Shown piece after piece: positions 37,789-49,100 of a stretch of 64,000 nt of DNA. The stretch is from Eretmocerus hayati (Eukaryota; Arthropoda; Insecta; Hymenoptera; Aphelinidae): positions 121,054,305 to 121,118,304 of the forward strand of contig CM056743.1 in NCBI GenBank assembly GCA_029851415.1, written 5' to 3'. Under the pieces are notes generated by a model. That model ran no database searches and was not told the origin of the DNA. It saw only the letters and a program-made list of their open reading frames with translations. Each line of letters opens with the position of its first letter. The first letter of the stretch is position 1. The translations under genes and the position numbers were made by a program.

Positions 37789-37813
37789 TACATACATACA
37801 TACATACATACAT
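37789..37813. repeat. (TACA)n microsatellite
   Basis: About six uninterrupted TACA units. Confidence 0.95.
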
Positions 37814-38248
37814 TTCGACGACCAACTTGACGTCGTGCAAAATTCAATCGACCAACAAAATTTCGATGTCGCAAAGCGAAGAGAGACGAAATTCGAAGGT
37901 TTTCCCATAGACCTGTGACCGTTTTTGTGTGTATGTGTGTGTATGCGACGGACGCGTAAGCCGAGCGAGAAACTTCTTCAAGATCTCGCGGGCACAAGCT
38001 CGCCAGCAACCGTCATCTTTCAGTGACCGTACACGGATTAATCACACGAAGAAACGTGTGGTATTGGAGGTACATACATTTGCCAGACTGTATAGACGTA
38101 GTATAGTCGAGTCACGCGTGCTTCGGGGGTGATTTATATCCGAGCTTGCGAGTTGCACGGCGTGGCGCGAGAGAAAGACCGATAAAGATCGATATACAGA
38201 GTCGCAGCTTTCTTTCTCGAAGCCATTGATATCGGTACGACGATATAG

Positions 38249-38269
38249 ATCATCATCATCATCATCATT
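38249..38269. repeat. (ATC)n microsatellite
   Basis: About seven ATC units. Confidence 0.9.
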
Positions 38270-38350
38270 GGCCACAGCTTCATTTATTTCTCTACGGGAA
38301 ACCCGCTTGCACGCGATAGATCGATCCATATTCACCAGCCCCTCGTCTAT

Positions 38351-38364
38351 GTGTGTGTGTGTGT
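38351..38364. repeat. (GT)7 microsatellite
   Basis: Seven GT units in an AT-rich context. Confidence 0.85.
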
Positions 38365-39334
38365 GATATATCGAAAAGAAGCACGTGTAAACTACTATAT
38401 TACACACGATCAATGGGAGGCTCTCGTGATTTTTCAGAGCTTGCGAGGCTTAATGAAACCCTCTTCTCGTGATCGAGTATCCGTATATATAAGCCACATC
38501 GCTGCTGCTGCACGCCATATATTATATCGATCAACGGTTCGCTGCCGGCCTCGACCGAATTGCAGTTTCTCGCTAGTCTCTTTTTTTTTGATTTTCCGTG
38601 CGTTTTGGAGGATTTTTTAATTAAATTTTCACGCTGAGCCAAGAGTAGTGCACAACGCGACGCCCGATCGTCCTGCCAAACTCCATAACGCGCTGTAGAT
38701 GGGGCTAACGCTAACGATGACGACGACGACGACTATACGACTACGCGACGCTGGTCATTGCAAGCTCTCTGATTGCCTCTCCGTATATTCTGGCCTCGCT
38801 CTCTTGCACCTGCTCGCGCGACCGTTTGCTCTCTCAACTCACGGCTATGTAGTCGTTGATGTTGTTGTGCTTCGGGTTGCTTTCGTTTACAGGAATTTTA
38901 TGACCACGACACGCGTTGTACACACAAACACATCCACACACCCACACATACAAAGAATAACGTTATCACGGACGAAAAAATCACGACGCTCGGGTTTGTT
39001 GAGCCATGAGCGAAGTATAGATGTAATGAATCGCCACCGTGGCTGCAGTAATTCAGGATAAGTTATTATCCAGCTATAGCTCTACCTCTCTCATCAAGCG
39101 GCCGATGCACAGTTAACGCTATGAAAGCTCGCTAATATACACTCGCCGAAGTACATATATCGCGGCAGCCGCGCGCGCTAATACCGCATGATATTACATA
39201 GCTTAAATTTTCGATCGTCGGCAAGCTTTAAGACCTTCTCACCACAGTATATTGCAGTTAAGCTTGCAAGGGTATATAGTTGACGAGTAGCGCGCGGGCC
39301 GTTATACCTACTAAAGTCGCAGACGGTCCATCAT

Positions 39335-39353
39335 GTATATATATATATATATA
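39335..39353. repeat. (TA)n microsatellite
   Basis: About nine TA units. Confidence 0.9.
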
Positions 39354-40080
39354 GGTGATACGAGTTACGAGGCTAATGAAGTGCTCGTAAAGCGAGCGCG
39401 TCGTTACGCGAATAACTCTGATTGGCGCCCAACAAGAGGCGAACAATGCGCGTATCTGCTGTAATACACTCGTTCAACTTTCGATATATATCGAATGCGT
39501 TGCAAGCAATACAGAGCGAAAAATTTCAACGCTCGTTTTTCCGCTTACTCGGCGTTGTATGTACGAGCTATACACTGCCGCTTGGAGAGGATTCATCGTT
39601 CAAACGTGACGTATAGGTATTTCAAGATTCGAAGTCTCGTGATGATGCGTTATGCGCTACCCAACGCGCGTTTTCGAAAAAAGCTCGAGTGAGGAAGAAA
39701 AGGCGCTCGCACATCTCGCATCAATTTTCCATACATTCGCTCAACCCTCTCATATGTATATAAGAGCCATAGCCATGCATCTATGTATATCGATCGGATC
39801 GGATGCCACATACAATTTATGTACACTTATCGAAACGGAGAGACGAGCGATTGCCCAATGGTTTTTGAGTCGCGAATCGAATATCGCGTTAAAAGCTCCC
39901 GCGAGATTCCTTATATAGCTTGACTTACAGTGTATACCTGAGATTTGGTATGAGGTAACTTTTGTACGCTGGATAAATCGAGGAGCATACAGAACCACGA
40001 ACTGGGAGACGTCGAGAGGGTCAGAGTATAACATATAGAATGCCTACGTGTGGGTGATGTGGTGAGCGAGTGAGGTTATA

Positions 40081-40097
40081 GAGAGAGAGAGAGAGAA
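40081..40097. repeat. (GA)8 tract
   Basis: First of five GA/TC tracts within 640 bp. Confidence 0.9.
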
Positions 40098-40271
40098 AGT
40101 CGATGTGGGTTAAGAGCCGGGCGTTGAGTCGCGATTGAGCAATAAAGCTTGCAAGCTTGCATCCGTGTGCCTCGTATTGCGACTTTCTGTATAAGAGTAA
40201 AGCTTCGGCTACCAACTAATATGTGTGTGTGTGTGCAGGGGTGTAAGGATGAAGGTGTATGGGTGGGCGGA

Positions 40272-40273
<2 letters not shown>

Positions 40274-40308
<35 letters not shown>
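40274..40308. repeat. (TC)17 tract
   Basis: The longest of the five tracts, with its purines on the minus strand. A (GT)7 tract lies 40 bases upstream (40222-40235). Confidence 0.95.
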
Positions 40309-40311
<3 letters not shown>

Positions 40312-40438
40312 GATATAGAGTCGCGTGTCGCATTGCTAATTAGGACGCCACTTTACGCGAGATCCCTCTTCGATTTGCGGCCCGCCCGCGCAAGCACAAA
40401 TCACGGCACATTAGGCTGCGAGAGAGTAAGTAAGAGCG

Positions 40439-40459
40439 AGAGAGAGAGAGAGAGAGAGA
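40439..40459. repeat. (GA)10 tract
   Basis: Third tract, purines on the plus strand; preceded by a shorter GAGAG run. Confidence 0.9.
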
Positions 40460-40498
40460 CTTAACGAGGCCGAAACTATATACATATACTCTGATGGT

Positions 40499-40525
40499 TC
40501 TCTCTCTCTCTCTCTCTCTCTCTCT
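40499..40525. repeat. (TC)13 tract
   Basis: Fourth tract, 40 bases after the third, in the opposite orientation. Confidence 0.95.
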
Positions 40526-40687
40526 AATACGCGTGCTTGCTGTGCGATGCCGTCGTCGTCGGTGCTTGCACTCAGTACACACCACGCGCGGACGAATCGA
40601 TGCGCGATATACACCCCCGCGGCGTCGTTCCATTCTCTGTGTGTTAAAGGATAAACACGGATACGGTGCGACTCTCTTCGTTTGTTT

Positions 40688-40713
40688 AGAGAGAGAGAGA
40701 GAGAGAGAGAGAA
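40688..40713. repeat. (AG)13 tract
   Basis: Fifth tract, purines on the plus strand again. Confidence 0.95.
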
Positions 40714-40740
40714 AGATGAGCTTCATCGGATGACGGGCCG

Positions 40741-41488
40741 TTAGGGTCCCGCGGGTGGATATTTTGTTTTACCTGGATGCGCGTTGCGTCTGGCTCGGAG
40801 AAGCGGGAAATTTCAGGGTTCGCGAAAAAAATCTTGTAGGATGTGATTCTATAGGCACCTCCAGGATTATTTCCCAAAAAGAGAATCGAATTCTTTCGTC
40901 AATGTATTTTTGGATAAAGTTAATTTTTTCAATTATTCCATCAAAGCCGCAAAAAAGTGCTTTATTTTCCCAAGTCCACGCTTCGTTCGTGGTTTTTTCA
41001 TGTCAGCTCGGAAGGGATGAGCTTTATCAAAAAAACAGTATACGATGGTTTACTGTATGGCTTTGGATGTCTACGCGTTGATGTGCTCACATTTATTGGG
41101 AAACTGAATCAATTGAAGGTAATTTTTCTTCCATCTGAAAAGCCGTAGCGGATGTTACCCTTTCGTTGGATAGATGGAAGAGCACACTGATTTCGAGATC
41201 TGGACGAAAAATGTACAAAGAACTATTCTACACATTTTCCAATAAAAATCACCGAAAACAGTTGGGGCCGCGAGAGAGATAATTTTTCACATACCATTCA
41301 TAATGAAAAGATCGAAAAAAATTATTTTATTTCAAAACCCTTCGGCAAAAAATTTTGATTTTTTTTTCTGAAAAATGATCCTGGAGTCACCGAAAATCAT
41401 ACACCGCTGGGATTTCTTTCTTCCGTTTAACCTCCAACTTTTTCACCTTTCCAACCCACTGTGTCTTGCGTTGTATTAATTAATAGTA
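40741..41488. other. AT-rich spacer
   Basis: Nothing recognised apart from short frames without family resemblance. Confidence 0.5.
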
Positions 41489-41607
41489 CATTATTGCCCT
41501 GGGCGCGTTTGCCCAGGTCGGGCGCTAGGGCAGTTTATTTCCCGAGCGAAGCGAGGGAAATAAGTCCTCCGCGCCCGAAATGGGCCTGCGAGCACAGAGC
41601 AATAATG
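41489..41607. mobile_element. 119 bp foldback element
   Basis: The ends CATTATTGC and GCAATAATG are inverted. The arms converge on the stem TTATTTCCC / GGGAAATAA with the loop GAGCGAAGCGA, and contain GGGCGC words in opposite orientation. It is non-coding and GC-rich relative to the flanks. Confidence 0.6.
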
Positions 41608-41608
41608 A

Positions 41609-41674
41609 TTTTTCATCATGAGAACCCTAAAATCGCATTTGAACGAGGCATTTTTAGGTTAGAATGATGAAAAA
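41609..41674. repeat. 66 bp hairpin
   Basis: TTTTTCATCAT...CCTAAAAT is complemented by ATTTTTAGG...ATGATGAAAAA, giving arms of about 27 bp around a short loop. It lies immediately next to the 119 bp foldback. Confidence 0.6.
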
Positions 41675-41768
41675 GTAATTCGAGAGCTCCGCCGGGTTAT
41701 CTTTTTGGTACAAAACGTCAACGTTGTTGATTGTTGAACGCGCGCGTCGCTTAATTGGCGAATACGTA

Positions 41769-42063
41769 GGGGAGAGTGGGACGAATCCTTGGTTGTGAGG
41801 GTGTCCAATAATAACATGTCAATACCATCGCAGACAATGGTTTTCATCGTGGTAAGGCCTCCTGAAACGATACTAGGAGCCCTCGCTGACGCAGAGGAGC
41901 TTTTTGAGGGCCTTATGGGGTTTGATTCGAAAATGATAGGGGTCTGAAATTTTTCTTACACTTTATCCAATAGTTGACCTTCAAAGTCCCGTAGCGCGCC
42001 TATCTCCAAGTATCGCCAGATAGCCCCACTGCAAAACTTGTCCTAATTCGCCCCACTCTCCCG
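41769..42063. mobile_element. D-family element, short copy (D1)
   Basis: The left end GGGGAGAGTGGGACGAAT and the right end (reverse complement CGGGAGAGTGGGGCGAAT) are inverted repeats flanked by TA (41767-41768, 42064-42065). Its right 130 bp match the right end of the 2 kb element at 42938-44922 (CAAAGTCCC(G/A)TAGCGCGCCTA, ATAGCCCCACTGCAAAA), and its left part matches the other end, so it is an internally deleted relative. It is non-coding. Confidence 0.75.
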
Positions 42064-42065
42064 TA

Positions 42066-42764
42066 AGTATACTTTATCAAAAAGCGGCGATGGTCTTCGA
42101 TGTTGTTGAACGGCCAACGGAAAAGTTTGACGTTTGAATCAGATTCCGTCGAGATCTGATAATTGGTGGATCTGCTACACCTGCCTCGTTTTTGTTTGCA
42201 AGGTTCAGTTGATACAAACGTATGACAAGTGTCATTTTTAGATTCAGTTAGAAGAGTATTTGATGATTAAAACGATGCTGTGACGAAATCTTTGGAATGA
42301 ATGTGCACAAAACCAAATTGATATCCAAAAAAGCAGACCGACGATAATGATGTCTCGGGATAATAGAGTCATTGCCCGTCGAGTGGGGACGTGACAAGGC
42401 TTGATGTAATCATTGAGAACTTAGGTATACACGACAAAGTGTTTGAGGTACGAGACCCACCTTAGAGCGTGTATAGTGCGAGAAGCCCCAACAAGTGCAG
42501 ACTTTAAAAGGGTATCAAACGCTTACAAGAGTTTAGTGAGCGTGATAACACTCCTATAGTCTTCTTGCAATCGTAATGATCCAGTCAATACGAGTCCTCA
42601 TCCTAAGCGTAATTAAATCGCTTCTTCTTTCTCGTATTTTTATTCAGTTTCTTGCGCTATAGCTCTATGGTTTTCAATTAGTCATAGCCTTGAGGTCTAT
42701 CTTGAGTTTCTGAGTTCCAAAATTGATTAGCAGAATGGATTTGAATCATCGACTGGGAGAGTTC
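42066..42764. other. Spacer without recognisable gene
   Basis: AT-rich sequence between D1 and the E2/D2 composite; nothing identified. Confidence 0.45.
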
Positions 42765-45065
42765 GCAGAGATCTTGACCCACGGATTTGGCTGAAGTTCT
42801 GATGGGAATTGTCTCCTTGCACCAAAAGACGATATCCGAGGCCACAGTATGGCGTCAATGCCCAGTCGCTTTTGAGCCACGTGCAGAAACAGTATCATCG
42901 GCAATGTAGATTCATTCTGAAAAATTGCATGGGTATAGGGGAGAGTGGGGCAAAATTGGATAAGTGAGATAGCTCGGTCGGAGTCGAGTCTAGGCTTTCG
43001 CCGCGTAAATTTTCTTTTTTGATACAATCACAAACAACGGTTTTTATGGCGGTTAGACCTACCAAAACGATACTGGGAGTCCACGCTGACATAGGGGTGC
43101 TTTTCGAGGGCCTCACGCGGTTTATTTTCCAAATGCAAAAATTCACGCTACTTCTGCAAAAGTGGACGAGCCTAATCGCCGTTTGGGTTTCAAAAACTCC
43201 ATTACAAAACGAAGATTTAGAGCCGTCGTGGGCCAAAATCGGTTCACTTGGACCCAAGTTATCGCGATTCTCCGAAAAAAACGCCTGGGGGCATTTTTGG
43301 ACGAATTGGTGGGGGCGAATTTGGACAATGCTAAATCCCATCTAAAATCGGTCGACCGATCGCCTGTCCGTCTTTCTCGATGTTAATTGCCCGTCTTTTG
43401 GCGCGTATGGTTTGTGCGAGTTCTTCGAAACGCGGGAGGTTGAGGGTGAGTTAGATGATTGAAAATTGTTGAGAAAATCAAGTTACGATGTCCAATGGTC
43501 GTCTTAGGAGTCAGTTTAGAGGTCAGAAGTCGCTTTCAACGTGTTCCAAGATAGTGCTCGATTTAAGCATTTTCACTCTCGCATTCGGTGACATTGCCTC
43601 GAATGTTACACACTATCAGCGGGATCGTTTATGTAGGGGCGAGTATGAATACCTCCAATATGAAGAAAAACCAATGACAGTCGACTCTTAGACGCTGCGA
43701 TTCGATTGCTGATTGTTGAAGACGGTAGTACACCAATGAAGCGTCTATTTCAATAATGCTGAAGAATGACACAAGAATGGCTCGCTTGGTCGGGCTATGG
43801 GAGGATGTAAAAGTCTCAGGCGGGTTTCCCTCTTGATTCTGGGTTATTACCACGCGTTTTGATGAGCAAATGCGACTCTTACCTCAATTTTGGAAGGCAG
43901 TCCAAATTTGCCCCCAAAACTTGTCAAAAGTGCCCCCAAGCTCGGGGCCACGGTCGTATAAACAGGTCTGGAAACTCCTGTATGAAAAAGTGGTCCTCTT
44001 ACTGGGACGAGGCGTAATACCTATTTCTACCACCGCGAGCATGGCGTTGCGATCGAGTAGTGAATTGTTTACGTCCAAATGTAAACAAACTCTCGAATAA
44101 CCCTTATCTTTGAATTTCAGAATCTAGGTATATTGTACGTTATCTTGAGAAAAGATCAAAGAGCACACCAACATTTTTTGCGTAAGCAAATGTATGAAGT
44201 ACGAGGTTCTCGCACAAAAAAAATCGATAAAACTCTCACGCGATTATTATGAAAATCTTCCCGTGTCTCAACCGCCGATAAATAGATAACGGAAGATTAG
44301 AGCACGCTGAATTTAAGCAGATTTTCTGCGCGCACCTGTACTTATTAGATCCGTTTTTTCAATTAATAAGAATCTCTCTGCTCCTGCTCCTGCTCATATC
44401 GATCACTTTGCTGTGGTGGATATACATCAGCTTTTGCTTGGGAGAATTTTGGGTCCTGAATATGCCGAAAGCTTGTAGAATTAAAATGAATCGGTAATGT
44501 ATTCTGTTCCCGTATCTGCCCGTACTCGCCGAGATTGAATATTATGAAATTTACAATTAAAAATCACAATGGATGAGCTGTATTATTCTTTACATTGGGC
44601 AATCAAATCAAAACACTCCACTACTCGATCGTAGCGCCACTCACGAAAGTGACGGATACAGGAAACTTTTGAACCCGGTTGAGAGAGCCAAGTCTGCTAT
44701 GACAGTTTCCAGACCTGTTTATACGACCGTGCTCGGGGCGAATTTGGACAGATTTTCATTTTCCAACTTCAAGAAAAAGTATGAACGCTGAGACCTAGGG
44801 GTCTGAAAATTTTTCTACAATCTATTCAATAGTTGAACTTCAAAGTCCCATAGCGCGCCTAGCCCCAAGTATCGTCAGATAGCCCCACTGCAAAATCTGT
44901 CCAATTTTGCCTCACTCTCCCCTATATTGACAATTTTAATTTCATTATCTGTAGCTTAAAAACACTTGAGCGTTAGACTGTGCGGCTTTGTACACACTGT
45001 CTTTCAGAGCTAAAAGGAGTTCATTCCCATCACAGTTTCAACAAAATCTGTGACTTGCATCTCTT
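42765..45065. mobile_element. E-family element split by D2 (E2)
   Basis: 42765-42930 aligns with the left arm of E1 (GGATTTGGCTGAAGTTCTG, TTGCACCAAAAGACGATA, CGCTTTTGAGCC). 44955-45065 aligns with its right arm (CTTGAGCGTTAGACT, GAGCTAAAAGGAG, CAGTTTCAACAAAATCTGTG). The block between them is the D2 element. Confidence 0.6.
42938..44922. mobile_element. D-family element, 2 kb copy (D2)
   Basis: The left end GGGGAGAGTGGGGCAAAATT and its inverted partner at the right end (reverse complement GGGGAGAGTGAGGCAAAATT) are flanked by TA on both sides (42936-42937, 44923-44924). Internally, a segment around GGTCGTATAAACAGGTCTGG (43950) is repeated in inverted orientation near 44710-44735. Frames of up to 148 codons (42895-43341, minus) show no transposase motif. 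The TA duplication suggests a Tc1/mariner-type mechanism; the encoding transposase is not in the window. Confidence 0.75.
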
Positions 45066-46114
45066 GGATTCTTTTGATGATTAGTTATATCGTATCTGTC
45101 TCTACAGTAGCTCACGTTTGTATTTTCTTCTCAATCGACCTCTATCCGCCACATAATTTATATACCTTTGCTGATTGGGAGAGACTTTGTCAGATATTGA
45201 GAGGAATGTGAGACTCGCTTTTTAAGAAAATACGTTTTCAAAGCTGTTGAATGCAGACATTTATTTGAACTACCTACCTTGTATTTACCGAAGAGTCATT
45301 GCAGAAGCGTATGAAAGAAAATCACTCAATTACATTCCACAGAGAGAGGTTAGCGGCATGGGATTGCTTCATCTACACTTCGTGAGACTCGACGATCATG
45401 TCTTTTAATAATCTTAACAGCGATGAGAGATTTTGATCGTCATTATTTCCACCTCGATATATTTTCTATCAAGGACCGTAACAATTGATAACGAGGAGAG
45501 CGAACTTTGTTACAAATTATTATAGAAGATTTTTATCAATGATGACACTGTACAACAAAATTTTAGAGTCGGGATGTCACATTGACCAGACCATGATTGA
45601 CTTGAATATTTTATGACGCTGAAACTAAATTCGAGGTGAAATTGCTCCTGAACATCAATATTTTGTTTAGATGGTAAGGATTGTTTTTTTGTTAATGGAA
45701 ATTCTGATGTGGTAGCTCAAAATGAAATCCGGAATCGTGTTGAGGCGGACTTTTGCGTCGAAAAAGCATATATCTCGGTCACTAGCCAAAGTAAGCCGAC
45801 TGACTTGCCCTTGAGTGGAAATTGGGAAAAATAACTCGATGATCAAATGAGATTAACCAACATAACCCAAATCAACATCATTATCTCAATTTCATCCAAG
45901 ACATTGATGACATTCAATTTGTGAATATCACTTATTTATGTCAAATTCATTATTGTAATGATTAGATATTTGTATCTTTATATGGAATTTTATAACCATA
46001 TCACACGAACACTCAATTATTCGAGCTATTTCACGAGGATCGATGAATAAAAGTTATACTGGGAGTTACAGTACACTACTTTTGTCGAAAATCCTACGAT
46101 TAGTTGTCATAACG
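45066..46114. other. AT-rich spacer
   Basis: No gene or repeat recognised. Confidence 0.5.
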
Positions 46115-46187
46115 GTCCTCATTATCTCAGTTGGTTAAGTGCATGGCTGGTGTAAGTATCGGACAATGAAGATAAAGTCTCAGGGAC
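46115..46187 (+). pseudogene. Degenerate tRNA-like sequence (tRNA pseudogene or SINE head)
   Basis: The 73-base stretch has terminal GTCC / GGAC able to pair. A good A-box-like segment (TATCTCAGTTGGTTAAGTGCA) starts at the expected distance from the 5' end. The B box expected as GGTTCGAGTCTC is altered to AGATAAAGTCTC, and the D and anticodon stems are poor, so it is not a functional tRNA. Confidence 0.3.
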
Positions 46188-49100
46188 AACCGAACATGAA
46201 TTAAAGCTGAACTTTGTTAAAAGGGTTTTTTTTCCATCTTTTCTCGTGTAATTTCATTGTTCTTATTCAGCAATTCAGCTCTGATATCGTTCTATAGTTA
46301 ATAAATTTTCAACCTTCCCAAGATCACTGTGAATTATAAGCGAATCAATGATCGGGTGACAAAACAACCCGCTTCGAGTGAAATTTTCACTCGATCTTCA
46401 AGCAAAGAATCACTTGGATCCGGATTGTAACGCTGTCACTCGAGCTTCAAGTAGAGAAAAGTTGCTTTGAGTGAAATTTCATTCGAAAAGAATTGAGTAT
46501 CCGACGCAACGCAAGTGAGAATTTTCTCCTCCGTGGTTTTGAAATAGCAAAGATTATTGCAAAAACAGGTGCTTCCACGTGTTTTGGGGGTCAGCTCGAA
46601 TTCGGCCTCAGCGTCAATTTAATGTGACACTAGAAACACTTCACGCGCGCAAGCGCGCTGACGTTCAAAATTGTCTTGAGGGAAGTAACAACATCTATCA
46701 CAGACAAAAAATGATAGGGACGGGAAACTGATTCCTTGGAAAACTGACCACGATTGTTTTTAGATCGAAAATATACTTCTAAATATGAATCTTGAACCCC
46801 TATGCAATTTTAGGTGAGGCTCAAGAACTGGAGGTACGTTCACATTTGAGACGATTCAATTCGTACACAATAAGAATAGCAAAACAGATTACAGCTTGCA
46901 GGAAGGATACATTGTAGAAACAGCTATACTGGAACAACGATTAAAATTCACCAATATTCAGTAATATTTACCCATTTCCAATAAATTTCCGACAAATTGG
47001 CGAGCAGGGGTCTAAAAATTACGCTCAGTGGGGGAATTATTTTCCTGTAATCACGTTGTCATTATTTCATACGATTTGAAATGTCATCATTCGTTTTGAC
47101 TCAAGATCCCTGAATGATTGGACGTACATTCAAGAAAAAAGTTGAAGTCTTTCCGATTTGACAATCAGCCTGATATAAAACTCTCAGACTCTTCATACGC
47201 ATACGAAAAGAGAGAGAAAAATCTCATACGGGTGTTTTTGCGTAAATCTTACGCAGTTATAATGAACTTTACCTACAGGATTGAGTGAGTTCTTGACTTC
47301 TTTACCCCAATCCTAAAATTGAGTTGAATCATAGGTTGCTTAGAGGCTGCAGCCTGGTGTCTCGCGGGTGTCTCGTTATGGATGTAAAAGTGATCAGGGA
47401 GAAGAACGTGTAAGCGTGGTTCGGTGCTACATGTTCATTGAAATTTCTTTATTTACGCGTTACAGCTTCAAGATATCCAGCTTTACACATTCATCGATAG
47501 ATATACAATTTCATCCGGTCCTAAAAATGTGGCGTTGAAATGCGTCACATTCTCATTCAAATGGGAAAATGAAGTTGGAGAGCTGAAAGCTTAAGAATAT
47601 TTGAAAAGACGGTTGGATTTTTCACAATCATCAACTTTGAATTCTCGAGAAAATCCAGGCGAAGCCTTTCGAGACAGACTCTATCATGACTGCAACAATC
47701 ATTGAAAGTTTTCTTGTGTAATCCAGACGCAGCACATACACAATTTCATTGCATTGAAAGATGATTCTGATGCACTACATCTGTGTTGTTTCCGTGATTT
47801 CACTCACTCTTCAGTATGATGCTAAATTAGACACAAACCACCCTTTGGCTTACTTGCTTCGTTTTTCTTTATATGTACAGGCTTTAGAATTCTATTCAAG
47901 GATTGGTCATTCATCCACAAAAAGAGTAATATCTCTTGGGTTCCTTGAAAATTTTTCGCACCGAACCTCAAATTCTTTCAATCACAACAAAAACAGCAGA
48001 ATTCAAAATCAAAACATACAGCACGATACAACGCACACAAAGATGAGGTATCGAAAATTTCGAGATATGCTAACTTCTCGATTGACCTGCGGATTAATGG
48101 GAGGGATTCCGACCTCGAAATTGTTTATTGTACAGAGTGATTCATGATTTCATATCGGAGATAACTGGGCATTAGAGATATTCTTGCGCCAAAATTAAGT
48201 CAAGTCCGTTCACGTATGGATATCGGTTATGAGATATATACGAGCGATCATTGATTTTGTCGTTGGAATTATTAGCGCTGAGAGTACGTCATATCTGAGA
48301 TGGTAGGGTAAACTTTTGCAGCCTGCATGATGACACTGTCAAGTTTTTCAGAAGAGATCGAGTTGTTGGTGATAGCCGAAAATGAGTTTATTCGTTTTGA
48401 GCGATTTCAGCTCATAGAAATATTATATTATGTTTGAGCGATCAACGCACTCACAGCCTTCTGACCTATCTCTCTAACCTCGTGTCTCAAACTCGTCTCA
48501 CAAGATCTTGAGCTTGAGTATTCGACTTTTGACCCTTTCTTAGTTCATCATTACAATATGGACGAGAGCAATCTACATCGGATTCGATCAAATCTCAGTA
48601 GTAATTTCAAGAATTTAAATGAATCGATCATTTCTTTACAACGACACCAACACGCACTTGAACACAAAGTTCTGTTGATCGTATATCAACAAAGTTCCAG
48701 GCGTACAAAGTGAAACGACCTTTTTTGCGAGTGAGATCAAAGTATCGATCGTCTTTAACAGATGCTTCATATTTCATCAAGTGAGCGTGATCGTATTCCA
48801 TGAAAAAAACACCATCTTGGAATTATTATCATATCAAAATTGTCAACAAATGCAAGCCATATATTGGAATTTTCAATTCAGCAGGAGCCCTAAATCTTAT
48901 CCTCGTGCCGAGAGGGAAAACTTCTATTTGCATATCAACACATATCACTGCTCGTATGCGAGTACTCGACAATACAATAGAATTGAGGAAATTTTCCTTC
49001 GAGATTTACGTCTTAGAGGAGTCGTATTTTCTTCATGGTATATCGGTCGTTCGATATCATACGAGATTTGATCATTCCTCTTTCTTGCGTTTGCCGTTTT

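Larger units (their letters stand above)
37113..40740. other. CpG-bearing, microsatellite-rich gene-free region
   Basis: No protein resemblance in any frame. From about 37650 the DNA is CpG-bearing with many short tandem repeats: CATA, ATC, GT, TA and GA/TC. It lacks the transposon families seen elsewhere. It may be regulatory DNA; no motif proves this. Confidence 0.4.

Noticed and set aside
44305..44319. CGCTGAATTTAAGCA, similar to the start of 28S rRNA
   Set aside because: The match is about 14 bases and the flanks do not continue as rRNA.
47761..48147. 128-codon frame with a hydrophobic start resembling a signal peptide
   Set aside because: The remainder is not protein-like in composition or repeats, and no supporting splice or regulatory context was seen.
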